A program made the translations under genes and the position numbers. A model generated the notes under the pieces. That model had not been told where the DNA came from and searched no databases. It was given only the letters and a program-made list of their open reading frames with translations. From Burkholderia pseudomultivorans (GTDB lineage Bacteria > Pseudomonadota > Gammaproteobacteria > Burkholderiales > Burkholderiaceae): a DNA stretch of 64,000 nucleotides. Location of the stretch: NCBI RefSeq assembly GCF_902499075.1, contig NZ_CABVPP010000013.1, forward strand, positions 1-64,000, given 5' to 3'. Below, one piece after another: positions 1 to 10,600 of the stretch. Each line of letters begins with the position of its first letter. Within the stretch, counting starts at the first letter, position 1.

Positions 1-821
1 TTGAGCGCGGCGGCCGCAGTCGGGCGCACGGCGGTCGGCCGCGGTCGTACCGGCTCGAACCCGGCCGGAAGCGGGGCCGGATCGGGGCGCGGCACCTGCG
101 CGTTCGCCGCGGCGCGTGCGAGGCTGGCGGTGCTGCCGGTCGTCGGCGGCGGCATCGCGCCGGTCGTGACCGGGACGGGCGGCGGCGCCGGCGTGCGACC
201 GACCGGCGCCGAGGGTTTCAGCCAGCCGGAAGGCGCGACGGGTTCCACCAGCGGACGCGGCGCGGTCTTGCGGCGCGGTTGCGGCCGCGCCTGCGGATCG
301 GGTTTCCACAGCGTCGGGCGCGCATAGCGGCCGTTCTGCCGCGGCGCCATCGAGTTGACGGTGTGCGCGGTGGTCGGCTGCACGATGTCGTCGTCGCGAT
401 GCAGCGCGCTGCGCGGCAGATCGGCGATGCCGTGCGCATCGTCGTCGCCGCCGTCGCGCGACAGCTTGACGCCGAACGACGTATCGACCCACGCGGCGAA
501 CTGCCGCCAGCCGATGCCGGTCAGCCAGGGCAGCCCCGCGAACAGCAGCACGACCATCGCGACCGGCGTGCCGATCGGGCCGAGCACGTGCGCGAAGCCG
601 GCCGCGAACGCATGGCCGAGCGCGTTCGTGTCGGGGCCGGAGAGCGCGCTCGTCAGCGTGCAGCTCGCGACGAATACGGCCGCGAAGCCGAGCCACAGAC
701 GAATCGAGCCGCGGCCGGCGAGCCCGCCGCCGCCGGGCAGCATGGCCTGCACGAGACGCCAGAAGAGGAGGAGGAACCAGACGGCGGAGACGCCGAACCA
801 GCCGAAGACAACCGTGTGCAT
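1..821 (-). CDS. FtsK/SpoIIIE-family DNA translocase, N-terminal part (cut by window edge)
   Basis: Only the first ~273 codons lie in the window; the 3' end runs off position 1. The N-terminus has three to four hydrophobic segments (VVFGWFGVSAVWFLLLF near residue 4, another near 45-60, another near 85-105). A long Pro/Ala/Thr-rich linker follows, rich in short PxP runs. A small membrane anchor followed by a proline-rich linker is the layout of FtsK-type translocases, whose motor and gamma domains would lie outside the window. The frame has a stop (TAG) near 894 and ATG at 821 is the first ATG. Burkholderia often carry two FtsK paralogues and I cannot tell which this is, because the motor is not visible. 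The neighbour upstream is a META lipoprotein rather than lolA or trxB, which mildly favours the second copy. Confidence 0.7.
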   Translation of the reverse strand, partial: MHTVVFGWFGVSAVWFLLLFWRLVQAMLPGGGGLAGRGSIRLWLGFAAVFVASCTLTSALSGPDTNALGHAFAAGFAHVLGPIGTPVAMVVLLFAGLPWLTGIGWRQFAAWVDTSFGVKLSRDGGDDDAHGIADLPRSALHRDDDIVQPTTAHTVNSMAPRQNGRYARPTLWKPDPQARPQPRRKTAPRPLVEPVAPSGWLKPSAPVGRTPAPPPVPVTTGAMPPPTTGSTASLARAAANAQVPRPDPAPLPAGFEPVRPRPTAVRPTAAAAL

Positions 822-998
822 GCTATGAAACAGGAATGAGGCGGGGAGCGCGAGGCGCGACCCGCCGAGTTTAACCAGCCGACGAACAAGACTCTAGGAC
901 AAGGCGGCGCAAATATCGGTTTCACGCCGCGCCATGCGTGCGGGCGACGTACGGGGAGGCGGCGGTCGGCCTGCTCCCCGCGCGTCGGCTTCGGCGCC

Positions 999-1544
999 TC
1001 AGGGGCCGCGGCGCGTGAAGGTCAGCGTCGCGCCGGCGTCGGTCACGATCTGCAACTGCTGCGGATCGCGCATCTGCACGCCGGTCTTCGCGATGTGCGC
1101 GAGCGCGTCGAGGTACGCGTGTTCGAGCTGGCCGCCGAGTGCGTTCGGGCACGCCATCCGCGTGCCGGCGAGCGGGCCGAAGCTGAGCAGCCCGTTCTTC
1201 ACGTTGTAGGTGCCCATGTAGCGGTTGCAGCCGGCGAACCCGCTCGCGCGCCGGATGCCCGACTGCGTCGACAGCTCGAGCTTGATCGGCTCGCCGTTGT
1301 CGCCGTGCGGGACCGTGCGCGACGTGCCGTCGGCGTTCTGCCAGCTGGTGAGCTCCCAGCTCGTGTCGTCGAGCAGCTGGACGGCGGCGGGGTTGTACGG
1401 GTCGGGTGCGGGGGCGGCGGAATCGGGGTGGGTCGGCATCGCGCAGGCGGCGAGAAGCGTGGCAAGCGTCAACGCGCAGAGCGGCGCGCGCAGCGGGCGG
1501 AGCAGGCCGTTGCATGCGCGGGCGGTGGCGGACAGGTGGGACAT
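999..1544 (-). CDS. META-domain lipoprotein (HslJ-like)
   Basis: A 181-residue protein with a lipoprotein signal: a hydrophobic stretch ending in the lipobox LAAC, with Cys34 as the expected lipidated residue. The mature part has the META/HslJ signature: LLDDTSWELTSW near residue 58, the FAGCNRYMGTY segment near 103, and LAGTRMACPN near 125. Such proteins sit in the periplasm or outer membrane; HslJ of E. coli is linked to heat and novobiocin tolerance, but the molecular role of the family is unclear. The gene is separated from the FtsK-like gene (start 821) by 177 bp and is divergent from purT. Family is clear, function is not. Confidence 0.85.
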   Translation of the reverse strand: MSHLSATARACNGLLRPLRAPLCALTLATLLAACAMPTHPDSAAPAPDPYNPAAVQLLDDTSWELTSWQNADGTSRTVPHGDNGEPIKLELSTQSGIRRASGFAGCNRYMGTYNVKNGLLSFGPLAGTRMACPNALGGQLEHAYLDALAHIAKTGVQMRDPQQLQIVTDAGATLTFTRRGP

Positions 1545-1752
1545 GAGCCTCGTTCCTCATCGGATTCTGAACAAGGCGTAAGAGTAACGCACCCGCCCCG
1601 CGCGAGCGAGCCGACACCGTGCGCATGAAAACGTTCGCGGCCCGCCTGCGCACCGGGCGCGGCGGCGCGACGAAACGCGTCGAACCGGCCCGTGCGCGCG
1701 TGTTAACATCGAAGCCGTTTCGATCCACCAACAGAAAGAAGCGGGAAATCAC

Positions 1753-2967
1753 ATGCAGATCGGTCAGCGGCTCGGGACGCCGCTTTCTCCGTCGGCCACG
1801 CGCGTCATGCTGCTCGGCGCCGGCGAACTCGGCAAGGAAGTCATCATCGCGTTGCAGCGACTCGGCGTCGAAGTCGTCGCGGTCGACCGCTACGCGGACG
1901 CGCCGGGCCACCAGGTCGCGCACCGCGCGCACGTGATCGACATGACGGACGGCGCCGCGCTGCGCGCGCTCGTCGAGGCCGAGCGGCCGCATCTGATCGT
2001 GCCGGAAATCGAGGCGATCGCGACCGACGCGCTGGCGGCGATCGAGGCGGCCGGCCTCGCCGAAGTGATTCCGACCGCGCGCGCGACGCAGCTCACGATG
2101 AACCGCGAAGGCATCCGCCGCCTTGCGGCCGAGGAACTCGGGCTGCCGACGTCGCCGTACGCGTTCGCCGAATCGTTCGACGCGTTCGCCGCGGCCGTCG
2201 CGAAGATCGGCATGCCGTGCGTCGTGAAGCCGGTGATGTCGTCGTCGGGCAAGGGGCAGTCGGTCGTGCGCACCGATGCCGACATCAGGCCCGCATGGGA
2301 CTATGCGATGGCAGGCGGCCGCGTGAATCACGGTCGCGTGATCGTCGAGGGCTTCATCGATTTCGAATACGAGATCACGCAGCTGACGGTGCGCGCGATC
2401 GACCCCGCGACGCTCGACACGCGCACCTGGTTCTGCGAGCCGGTCGGCCACGTGCAGGTGGCGGGCGACTACGTCGAGTCGTGGCAGCCCCAGCCGATGA
2501 GTGCGGCGGCGCTCGCGAAAGCGCGCGAGATCGCGCACAAGGTGACCGAGGCGCTCGGCGGCCGCGGGCTGTTCGGCGTCGAGCTGTTCGTGCGCGGCGA
2601 CGACGTGTGGTTCTCCGAGGTCAGCCCGCGCCCGCACGACACGGGGCTCGTCACGCTCGCGTCGCAGCGCCAGTCGGAATTCGAACTGCACGCGCGCGCG
2701 ATCCTCGGGCTGCCGGTCGATCCGACGCTCGGCTCGCCGGCCGCGTCGGCCGTGATCTACGGCGGCCTCGACGAGCGCGGCATCGCGTTCGAGGGCGTGC
2801 GCGACGCGCTCGCGGTGCCGGGCGCCGACCTGCGGCTGTTCGGCAAGCCGGAAAGTTTTGCGAAGCGGCGCATGGGCGTCGCGCTCGCGACCGGTGCGAC
2901 TGTCGACGAAGCCCGTGAACGCGCGAAGCGCGCCGCCGCGGCCGTCCGACCCGTGTCGGGCCGCTGA
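1753..2967 (+). CDS. purT: Formate-dependent phosphoribosylglycinamide formyltransferase PurT
   Basis: A 404-residue ATP-grasp enzyme of the PurT type. It makes formyl-GAR from GAR, formate and ATP in the third step of purine synthesis, as the folate-independent alternative to PurN. The N-terminal nucleotide-binding fold begins [12 protein letters not shown] near residue 18. The ATP-grasp core shows [15 protein letters not shown] near residue 156 and the metal-binding [15 protein letters not shown] near 289. Length matches the family (about 390-405). The ATG follows an A/G-rich leader (AGAAAGAAGCGGGAA), and a TTAACAT element lies about 45 bp upstream. Confidence 0.96.
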   Translation: MQIGQRLGTPLSPSATRVMLLGAGELGKEVIIALQRLGVEVVAVDRYADAPGHQVAHRAHVIDMTDGAALRALVEAERPHLIVPEIEAIATDALAAIEAAGLAEVIPTARATQLTMNREGIRRLAAEELGLPTSPYAFAESFDAFAAAVAKIGMPCVVKPVMSSSGKGQSVVRTDADIRPAWDYAMAGGRVNHGRVIVEGFIDFEYEITQLTVRAIDPATLDTRTWFCEPVGHVQVAGDYVESWQPQPMSAAALAKAREIAHKVTEALGGRGLFGVELFVRGDDVWFSEVSPRPHDTGLVTLASQRQSEFELHARAILGLPVDPTLGSPAASAVIYGGLDERGIAFEGVRDALAVPGADLRLFGKPESFAKRRMGVALATGATVDEARERAKRAAAAVRPVSGR

Positions 2968-2987
2968 CCCAACCAGGAGGGGACGAG

Positions 2988-3173
2988 ATGACGTCGATGC
3001 TGCTGCGAATCGGAAAGCTGGGCGCCGCGCTGGCGCTCGCCGCGGGGCTGGCGGGCTGCGGCCTCGCGGCCGCGCCGTGCCGGGTCGCGTCGGCGGGGCT
3101 CAAGATCGTGCCGGTCGTCGGCCATGTCGCCGCCGCGCCGACCGATGCCTGCGCGGACGTCATCGACCCCTGA
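2988..3173 (+). CDS. Small lipoprotein (DUF6726-like)
   Basis: A 61-residue protein with a signal peptide and lipobox LAGC (Cys24), leaving a mature peptide of about 38 residues with two further cysteines (APCRVAS and DACADVI). It begins 20 bp after purT behind a strong AGGAGGGG ribosome site, so it is probably co-transcribed with purT. The pattern fits a small Burkholderiaceae lipoprotein family of unknown function. A structural or envelope role is likely, but nothing in the sequence names it. Confidence 0.75.
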   Translation: MTSMLLRIGKLGAALALAAGLAGCGLAAAPCRVASAGLKIVPVVGHVAAAPTDACADVIDP

Positions 3174-3249
3174 TCCCGTCGAATCCAACCAAAAACAACC
3201 GCGCGCCGCGAGCGGTGCGCATCCACACCCGTCTCGTGAGAGGACCTGC

Positions 3250-3630
3250 ATGATTCGCCAAACCCTTGCCGCGTTCGCGCTGGCCGGCACCGCCGTTTCC
3301 GTCGCGCACGCCGCGCAACTGACCGTCGAGGAGATCGACGCCGATTCGCGCCAGACCGCCGTCTACCAGTGCGCGAACCAGAAGCAGCCGGTGCGCGTGT
3401 CGTACTGGCTTGCAGGCAACGGCCAGAGCTTCGCGCTGGTGCCGGTCAACGGGCAGCGGCTGCTGTTCGTCGATACCGTGTCGGCGTCGGGCGTGCGCTA
3501 CCAGGCCGGGCGCTATACATGGTGGACGAAGGGCAAGGAAGCGACGCTGCGCGACGAGATCGCCGACCAGAAGTCGCCGCCGCTGCTCAGCGACTGCGTG
3601 CAGGTCGAGAAGAAAAAGAAGAAGAGCTGA
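3250..3630 (+). CDS. MliC-like secreted lysozyme-inhibitor family protein
   Basis: A 126-residue protein. Residues 1-21 form a signal peptide ending AHA, with no lipobox cysteine, so it should be a soluble periplasmic protein rather than a lipoprotein. The mature region has the MliC-type beta-barrel pattern: YQCANQKQPVRVSYW near residue 38, then RLLFVDTVSASGVRYQAGRY, and a late Cys (LSDCVQV). MliC/PliC proteins inhibit C-type lysozyme. The C-terminus is a run of lysines. The ATG at 3250 is chosen because GAGAGGA lies just upstream and it opens the signal peptide; in-frame codons further upstream would be untypical. Confidence 0.75.
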   Translation: MIRQTLAAFALAGTAVSVAHAAQLTVEEIDADSRQTAVYQCANQKQPVRVSYWLAGNGQSFALVPVNGQRLLFVDTVSASGVRYQAGRYTWWTKGKEATLRDEIADQKSPPLLSDCVQVEKKKKKS

Positions 3631-4014
3631 TCGACCGGGCGCAGCGGCCCGGAAATAGGGGATCGAACGCGGCGAGCCGTTTCCTTCCGCCGTCCGTCGC
3701 CGCCTGCGCGCCGGCGGCCGCGCGGTCGCGCAGGGATGGGCCCGCCGCTCGGGCGGACCGCCGTATCGGCCGTTCGCGGCGTTGTCACGGACAGATTGCT
3801 GCGCAGTGCTACAATACGGCCCTTTCCGCCGGCATTCGCGCCGAACGGAGTCCGCACGGCCTGGTGCCCGGCGTTCGAATCGAACCGGTCCCAAGCGCCA
3901 GAGCGGCGCCGCGCGGCGCGCCGCGGCTCCGTCTACTTCCGAAATGTGATGAGCGCAGGCCCGGCCGGCCTGACGCGCGATGTCCCCGCCGCGCCTTTTG
4001 AGCGAAACGCCACC
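3631..4014 (+). other. Gap between the MliC-like gene and the DEAD-box helicase: long leader
   Basis: No convincing gene. A TACAAT element at 3810-3815 could be the -10 box of the helicase promoter, giving a leader of about 195 nt; I found no good -35 at normal spacing. Long leaders are common on RNA-helicase genes that are cold-induced or autoregulated, but no specific structure is evident here. Confidence 0.35.
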
Positions 4015-5478
4015 ATGTCCGATTCTGTCGCCAAGCCTGTCGACGCAACCTTCGATCAATTCGGCCTTGCCGCCGACATCCTGAAAGCCATTGCGGAGCA
4101 GGGTTATACGACGCCGACGCCGATCCAGGCGCAGGCCATTCCGGTCGTGCTCGCCGGCCGCGACGTCATGGGCGCCGCGCAAACGGGCACCGGCAAGACC
4201 GCGAGCTTCTCGCTGCCGATCATCCAGCGCCTGCTGCCGCAGGCCAACACCAGCGCATCGCCCGCGCGCCATCCGGTGCGCGCGCTGATCCTTACGCCGA
4301 CCCGCGAACTGGCCGACCAGGTCGCCGCGAACGTGCACGCGTATGCGAAGCACACGTCGCTGCGCAGCGCGGTCGTGTTCGGCGGCGTCGACATGAACCC
4401 GCAGATGGCCGAGCTGCGCCGCGGCGTCGAGATCCTGATCGCGACGCCGGGCCGCTTGCTCGACCACGTGCAGCAGAAGACCGCGAATCTCGGCCAGGTG
4501 CAGATCCTGGTGCTCGACGAAGCCGACCGGATGCTCGACATGGGCTTCCTGCCCGATCTGCAGCGGATCCTGAACCTGCTGCCGAAGGAGCGCCAGACGC
4601 TGCTGTTCTCGGCGACCTTCTCGCCGGAAATCAAGAAGCTCGCGTCGACCTACCTGCGCAACCCGCAGACGATCGAGGTCGCGCGCAGCAACTCGACCAA
4701 CGCGAACGTCACGCAGATCGTCTACGACGTCGCCGAGGGCGACAAGCAGGCGGCCGTCGTGCAGCTGCTGCGCGATCGCGGCCTGAAGCAGGTGATCGTG
4801 TTCTGCAACAGCAAGATCGGCGCAAGCCGGCTCGCGCGCAATCTCGAACGCGACGGCGTGGTCGCGTCGGCGATTCACGGCGACAAGTCGCAGATCGAGC
4901 GGATGCAGGCGCTCGACGCGTTCAAGCGCGGCGAGATCGAGGCGCTGGTCGCGACCGACGTGGCCGCGCGCGGCCTCGACATCGCCGAACTGCCGGCCGT
5001 GATCAACTTCGACCTGCCGTTCAACGCGGAAGACTATGTGCACCGGATCGGCCGCACGGGCCGCGCGGGCGCGACCGGCGATGCGCTGTCGCTGTGCAGC
5101 CCGAACGAGCGCAAGCAGCTCGCGGATATCGAAAAGCTGATCAAGCGTCCGCTCGAGGTGCAGACGCTTGCGCTCGACAAGCCGGCGCGCCATCGTCACG
5201 ACGAGCGCGGCGGCGAGCGTGGCGGCGAACGCGGCGGACGGCGCGATCGCGACGAGCATCGCGGCGCGTCGGCACGCCGCTCGTCGGGGACGGAGCGCGG
5301 CCATCATCGCCGTCACGAGGCGCCGGTCGACGACTTCTTCCTGAAGCCGTACGAGCCGTCGGTGTCGACGAAGCAGCCGGAGGAGACGAAGTCCGCGCAG
5401 CCCGAGAAGAAAGGGCCGAAGCGTCAGGTCGCTGCGCTGCTGGGCGGCTTCGGCATGCCGCGCAAGCCGTCGGCGTAA
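4015..5478 (+). CDS. rhlE: DEAD-box ATP-dependent RNA helicase, RhlE type
   Basis: A 487-residue RNA helicase with the ordered DEAD-box motifs: Q-motif region FDQFGLAADILKAI with PTPIQ (near residues 10-40), motif I AQTGTGKT, PTREL, TPGRLLD, motif II VLDEADRM, motif III SAT, and motif VI HRIGRTGRAG. The C-terminal tail of about 100 residues is low complexity, with repeated RGGE units (ERGGERGGERGGRRD), typical of RNA-binding tails in the RhlE group. Such enzymes remodel RNA during ribosome assembly and mRNA decay. The ATG at 4015 is chosen because the frame upstream lacks conserved sequence. Assignment to RhlE rather than another DEAD-box paralogue rests on the length and the basic tail. Confidence 0.9.
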   Translation: MSDSVAKPVDATFDQFGLAADILKAIAEQGYTTPTPIQAQAIPVVLAGRDVMGAAQTGTGKTASFSLPIIQRLLPQANTSASPARHPVRALILTPTRELADQVAANVHAYAKHTSLRSAVVFGGVDMNPQMAELRRGVEILIATPGRLLDHVQQKTANLGQVQILVLDEADRMLDMGFLPDLQRILNLLPKERQTLLFSATFSPEIKKLASTYLRNPQTIEVARSNSTNANVTQIVYDVAEGDKQAAVVQLLRDRGLKQVIVFCNSKIGASRLARNLERDGVVASAIHGDKSQIERMQALDAFKRGEIEALVATDVAARGLDIAELPAVINFDLPFNAEDYVHRIGRTGRAGATGDALSLCSPNERKQLADIEKLIKRPLEVQTLALDKPARHRHDERGGERGGERGGRRDRDEHRGASARRSSGTERGHHRRHEAPVDDFFLKPYEPSVSTKQPEETKSAQPEKKGPKRQVAALLGGFGMPRKPSA

Positions 5479-5520
5479 GGCGTCGAGGATGGGCGGGGCG
5501 GCGCGCAGGCGCCGCCGGAG

Positions 5521-5557
5521 AAACGGGTGCATGCGTCGGCATGGGCCCGTTTTTTTA
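5521..5557 (+). terminator. Intrinsic terminator after the DEAD-box helicase gene
   Basis: An inverted repeat, AACGGG..CATGC / GCATG..CCCGTT, is followed directly by seven T residues, 43 bp after the helicase stop codon. It also separates this unit from convergent gluQ. Confidence 0.8.
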
Positions 5558-5604
5558 TTGGCGCGGCGAAGGTGGGGTGGGGCGCCGGCGCGATCGCGCC
5601 CGAT

Positions 5605-6498
5605 TCAACCGCCCTGCGGCCCGAAGCGTCGCGCCCACGCGTGCGTCGCCGCCGCATAGAACGCGTTCAGTGTCGCCCCCGGCAGCGCGCCGTCGGCCGC
5701 CAGGCCCAGATGTGCGGCCGCGGCCTGCAGCGCCGGCAGCGGGTCGTCGCGTTCGAGCGCGGTCGCGCCCGTCTGCTTGCTGAGTTTTTCGCCGTTCGCG
5801 TCGACGACGACCGGAACGTGCAGATAGGCGGGCGTCGGCACGCCGAGGCAGCGCTGCAGATAGATCTGCCGTGCGGTCGAGTCGAGCAGGTCGGCGCCGC
5901 GCACCACATGCGTGATGCCCGCGTCCGCATCGTCGACGACGACCGCGAGCTGGTACGCCCACTGTCCGTCCGCACGTTTCAGCACGAAATCGCCGACTTC
6001 GGTCGCCAGATCCTGCGACTGCCGGTGCTGCCAGCGGTCGTCGAACGCGATGACCGCGTCGTCGCCGTCCGGCACGCGCAGCCGCCACGCGCGCGCAGGC
6101 TTGCCGTGCAGGCCCGTGCGGCAGGTGCCCGGATACGCGAGCGTCGTGTGGCGCTCGTGCGCGGCGCGCAGCGAATCGGCGATTTCCTTGCGCGTGCAGC
6201 CGCACGGATACACGCGCCCGGCGGCGACGAGCCGCTCGAGCGCGGCCGCATAGGCGGCGTCGCGCGTGCTCTGCCACACGGGCGGTTCGTCGGGCGTCAT
6301 GCCGAAATGCGCGAGCGTCGCGAGGATGTCGTCGGCCGCGCCGGGCACCGTGCGCGGCGCGTCGATGTCCTCGATGCGCACGAGCCACGCGCCGCCGTGC
6401 GCGCGCGCGTCGAGCCAGCTCGCCAGCGCGCCGACCAGCGAGCCGAAATGCAGCGGGCCGGTGGGCGACGGCGCGAAGCGGCCGCGATAGCCGTTCAT
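5605..6498 (-). CDS. gluQ: Glutamyl-Q tRNA(Asp) synthetase
   Basis: A 297-residue truncated relative of glutamyl-tRNA synthetase. It activates glutamate and attaches it to queuosine at the wobble position of tRNA-Asp. The class I catalytic signatures are present: [16 protein letters not shown] at residue 5 onward and the KLSKQTG lysine loop near residue 230. Cysteines in YPCGCTRKE near residue 105 match the zinc site. The anticodon-binding half of GluRS is absent, as expected. The ATG at 6498 gives the canonical [14 protein letters not shown] start; longer readings add only arginine-rich shadow sequence. It lies downstream of trhO on the same strand, 22 bp away, so the two tRNA-modification genes are probably one unit. 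Confidence 0.95.
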   Translation of the reverse strand: MNGYRGRFAPSPTGPLHFGSLVGALASWLDARAHGGAWLVRIEDIDAPRTVPGAADDILATLAHFGMTPDEPPVWQSTRDAAYAAALERLVAAGRVYPCGCTRKEIADSLRAAHERHTTLAYPGTCRTGLHGKPARAWRLRVPDGDDAVIAFDDRWQHRQSQDLATEVGDFVLKRADGQWAYQLAVVVDDADAGITHVVRGADLLDSTARQIYLQRCLGVPTPAYLHVPVVVDANGEKLSKQTGATALERDDPLPALQAAAAHLGLAADGALPGATLNAFYAAATHAWARRFGPQGG

Positions 6499-6520
6499 CG
6501 GGGCGCGGGGCCGCGCGCGA

Positions 6521-7375
6521 TTACGCGGCGCTGGCCGCCTGCGCGCAGGCCGGGCACGACTTGCCGGGCACGTAGCTCGGCGATTGCTGCGCCTGCGGCG
6601 TGACGACCGCACGGCACGCGAAACAGGTGACGTTCTCGGTCGGCTGCAGTTGCGGGTTCAGCGCGGTGCGGTAGTCGAACACGAAGCAGTCGCCGTGATA
6701 GTGCGCGCCGCCGACTTCCTCGAAATACTTCAGGATCCCGCCTTCGAGCTGGTACACGTTCTCGATGCCGATTTCCTTCATGTGGATCGCGGCCTTCTCG
6801 CAGCGGATGCCGCCCGTGCAGAACGACACGACCGTCTTGCCTTCGAGATCGGCGCGGTTCGCGTCGATCACTTCGGGGAATTCGCTGAATTTGTCGATCC
6901 GGTAGTCGAGCGCGTCGTCGAACGTGCCGACGTCGACCTCGAACGCGTTGCGCGTGTCGAGCATCACGACCGGGCGGCCGGCATCGTCGTGGCCGCGGTC
7001 GAGCCACGTTTTCAGCGTGCGCGCGTCGACCGACGGCGCGCGGCCGAGCTCGGGCTTGATCGCCGGCTTCTTCATCGTGATGATCTCGCGCTTCAGGCGC
7101 ACCAGCATGCGGCGGAACGGCTGCGAGTCGGACAGGCTTTCCTTGAACTGCAGCGTCGCGAACTTGCCTTCGAACAGCGGATCGCGGCGGATGTAGTCGA
7201 TGAAGGCGTCGGTCGCTTCGCGCGGGCCGGCGACGAACAGGTTGATGCCTTCCGGGGCGAGCAGGATCGTGCCGCGCAGGCCGAGTTCGTTGCAGCGGGC
7301 GGTGACGAGCGGGCGCCATTGCTCGTTCGCGTCGAGCGACACGAAATGGTAGGCGGCGAGGTTGACGATGGTCAT
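6521..7375 (-). CDS. trhO: tRNA uridine(34) hydroxylase, rhodanese family
   Basis: A 284-residue protein of the YceA/TrhO family, which uses oxygen to form 5-hydroxyuridine at tRNA position 34. The N-terminal acylphosphatase-like domain begins [14 protein letters not shown]. The rhodanese domain has the catalytic loop [11 protein letters not shown] near residue 180. The C-terminal region carries two paired-cysteine motifs (CFACRAV and CPACA) consistent with a metal site. ATG 7375 gives the standard family start; another ATG 15 bp upstream is possible. Its neighbour gluQ modifies the same anticodon position in tRNA-Asp, so the pairing is functionally coherent. Confidence 0.92.
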   Translation of the reverse strand: MTIVNLAAYHFVSLDANEQWRPLVTARCNELGLRGTILLAPEGINLFVAGPREATDAFIDYIRRDPLFEGKFATLQFKESLSDSQPFRRMLVRLKREIITMKKPAIKPELGRAPSVDARTLKTWLDRGHDDAGRPVVMLDTRNAFEVDVGTFDDALDYRIDKFSEFPEVIDANRADLEGKTVVSFCTGGIRCEKAAIHMKEIGIENVYQLEGGILKYFEEVGGAHYHGDCFVFDYRTALNPQLQPTENVTCFACRAVVTPQAQQSPSYVPGKSCPACAQAASAA

Positions 7376-7598
7376 GATGATCGGACGCAAAAACGGCCGC
7401 GGCCGTGCGGCGGACGCACGGCGGCTCGCAGCAAAAAAGGGTGCGAAGCCAGGGCGATGATTCGAAAACCCGTATTATCCCGCAAACTGCGCGCGCGCCG
7501 GCACTCTGCCGTTCGGCCGGGTCCGCGACGCGGCGTCGCGTGCATCGGCCGAACGGCCGGCGCGGGGATTTTTTGGGCAGCCGATGCGGCGACGCGGC

Positions 7599-7604
7599 TA
7601 CAAT
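7599..7604 (+). promoter_or_regulatory. Candidate dnaE -10 box
   Basis: TACAAT ends seven bases before the dnaE ATG at 7612. Initiation 7-8 nt downstream would start the mRNA at or next to the ATG. A TTGGGC lies upstream at non-ideal 20-bp spacing. No Shine-Dalgarno sequence is visible before the ATG. Confidence 0.45.
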
Positions 7605-7611
7605 AGCGCCC

Positions 7612-10600
7612 ATGTCAGATCCTCGCTTCGTCCATCTTCGCGTTCACTCCGAATTCTCGATTGCCGACGGCATCGTGCGTCTCGACGACATCGTCAAGGC
7701 GGCCGCCGCGGACGGCCAGGGCGCGCTCGCCCTGACCGATCTCGGCAACGCATTCGGCCTCGTCCGTTTCTACCAGGAAGCCCGCGGCAAGGGCATCAAG
7801 CCGATCGCCGGCTGCGACGTCTGGATCACCAATCCGGACGATCGCGACAAGCCGTCGCGCCTGCTGCTGCTCGTGAAGGACAAGCGCGGCTACCTGAATC
7901 TGTGCGAGCTGCTGTCGAAGGCGTGGCTCACGAACCAGTATCGCGGCCGCGCGGAGCTCGACCCGGGCTGGCTCGACGGCGAACTGTCGGAGGGCCTGCT
8001 CGCGCTGTCGGGCGCGCAGCAGGGCGATATCGGCCTCGCGCTCGCGGCCGGCAACGAGGAGGCCGCGCGCCGCCATGCGCAGCGCTGGGCGAAGGTGTTC
8101 CCGGGCGGCTTCTACATCGAGCTGCAGCGCTACGGGCAGCCGGGCGCGGAAGCGTACATCCAGCAGGCCGCGACGCTCGCCGCGTCGCTGAAGCTGCCGG
8201 TCGTCGCGACGCATCCGACGCAGTTCATGACCGACGACGATTTCACCGCGCACGAGGCGCGCGTGTGCATCTCGGAAGGCGACATCCTCGCGAACCCGCG
8301 GCGCCAGAAGCGCTTCACGACCGACCAGTACTTCCGCACGCAGGACGAGATGGTCGCGCTGTTCGCCGATCTGCCGTCGGCGGTCGCGAACACCGTCGAG
8401 ATCGCGAAGCGCTGCAACCTGAAGCTCGAGCTCGGCAAGCCGAAGCTGCCGCTGTTCCCGACGCCCGACGGCATGTCGCTCGACGACTACCTGGTCCAGC
8501 TGTCGAAGGAGGGGCTCGAAAAGCGCCTCGCGCAGCTGTATCCGGACGAAGCCGAGCGCGACGCGCAGCGCGACACGTATTACAAGCGCCTCGAGTTCGA
8601 ATGCGGGACCATCACGAAGATGGGCTTCCCGGGCTACTTCCTGATCGTCGCGGACTTCATCAACTGGGCGAAGAACAACGGCGTGCCGGTCGGGCCGGGC
8701 CGCGGCTCGGGTGCCGGTTCGCTGGTCGCGTACGCGCTCGGCATTACCGACCTCGACCCGCTGCGCTACAACCTGCTGTTCGAACGCTTCCTGAACCCGG
8801 AACGCGTGTCGATGCCCGACTTCGACATCGACTTCTGCCAGCACGGCCGCGACCGCGTGATTCAGTACGTGAAGGAGAAGTACGGTGCGGATGCGGTGTC
8901 GCAGATCGCGACCTTCGGCACGATGGCCGCGAAGGCGGCCGTGCGCGACATCGGCCGCGTGCTCGACCTCGGCTACATGTTCACCGACGGCGTCGCGAAG
9001 CTGATCCCGTTCAAGCCCGGCAAGCACGTGACGATTGCCGACGCGATGAAGGAAGAGCCGCAGCTGCAGGAGCGCTACGACAACGAGGACGAGGTGCACC
9101 AGCTGCTCGACCTCGCGCAGCGCGTCGAGGGCCTGACGCGCAACGTCGGGATGCACGCGGGCGGCGTGCTGATCGCGCCCGGCAAGCTGACCGATTTCTG
9201 CCCGCTGTACACGCAGGGCGACGACGGCGGCGTCGTGAGCCAGTACGACAAGGACGACGTCGAAGCCGTCGGCCTCGTGAAGTTCGACTTTCTGGGCCTG
9301 ACCACGCTGACGATCCTCGACTGGGCCGAGCGCTACATCCGCCGTCTCGATCCGTCGAAGGCCGACTGGTCGCTGTCGCAGGTGCCGCTCGACGATCCGG
9401 CGTCGTTCCAGATCCTCAAGAAGGCCAACACGGTCGCGGTGTTCCAGCTGGAAAGCCGCGGCATGCAGGGCATGTTGAAGGACGCGCAGCCCGACCGCTT
9501 CGAGGACATCATCGCGCTCGTGTCGTTGTACCGTCCGGGCCCGATGGACCTGATCCCGAGCTTCTGCGCACGCAAGCACGGCCGCGAGAAGGTCGAGTAT
9601 CCGGATCCGCGCGTCGAACCCGTCCTGAAAGAGACCTACGGCATCATGGTCTATCAGGAGCAGGTGATGCAGATGGCGCAGATCATCGGCGGCTACTCGC
9701 TCGGCGGCGCCGACTTGCTGCGTCGTGCGATGGGCAAGAAAAAGCCCGAGGAGATGGTCAAGCACCGCGAGATCTTCGCCGAGGGTGCGGCGAAGAACGG
9801 GCTGTCGCGCGAGAAGTCGGACGAGATCTTCGACCTGATGGAGAAGTTCGCGGGCTACGGCTTCAACAAGTCGCACGCGGCCGCGTACGCGCTGCTCGCG
9901 TATTACACCGCGTGGCTGAAGGCGCACCATCCGGCCGAATTCATGGCGGCCAACATGACGCTCGCGATGGACGACACCGACAAGGTGAAGATCCTGTTCG
10001 ACGACTGCATCGTGAACAACCTCGTCGTGCTGCCGCCCGACATCAACCAGTCGCACTACCGGTTCGAGCCGGTCGCCGAAGCCGACGGCAAGCGCTCGCG
10101 CACGATCCGCTACGGGCTCGGCGCGGTGAAGGGCAGCGGCCAGAACGCGATCGAGGAAATCCTGCGCGCACGCGAGGAAAAGCCGTTCACGGACCTGTTC
10201 GATTTCTGCGAGCGCATCGACCGTCGCATCGTGAACCGCCGCACGATCGAGGCGCTGATCCGCGCCGGCGCATTCGATTCGCTGAACACCAACCGCGCGC
10301 AGCTGCTCGCGTCGGTGCCGCTCGCGATGGAAGCGGCCGACCAGGCCGAGGCGAACGCGATGCAGGCCGGGCTGTTCGACATGGGCGCCGAGTCGCCGCA
10401 CGCGCATGCGCTCGTCGACGAGCCCGCGTGGGACGACAAGCGACGCCTGCAGGAAGAAAAGGGCGCGCTCGGCTTCTACCTGTCGGGCCACCTGTTCGAC
10501 GCGTATCGCGACGAGGTGCGCCGCTTCGTGCGGCAGAAGGTCGGCGAGCTGAAGGAAGGGCGCGACAAGCTGGTCGCGGGCATCATCGCGTCGCTGCGCA

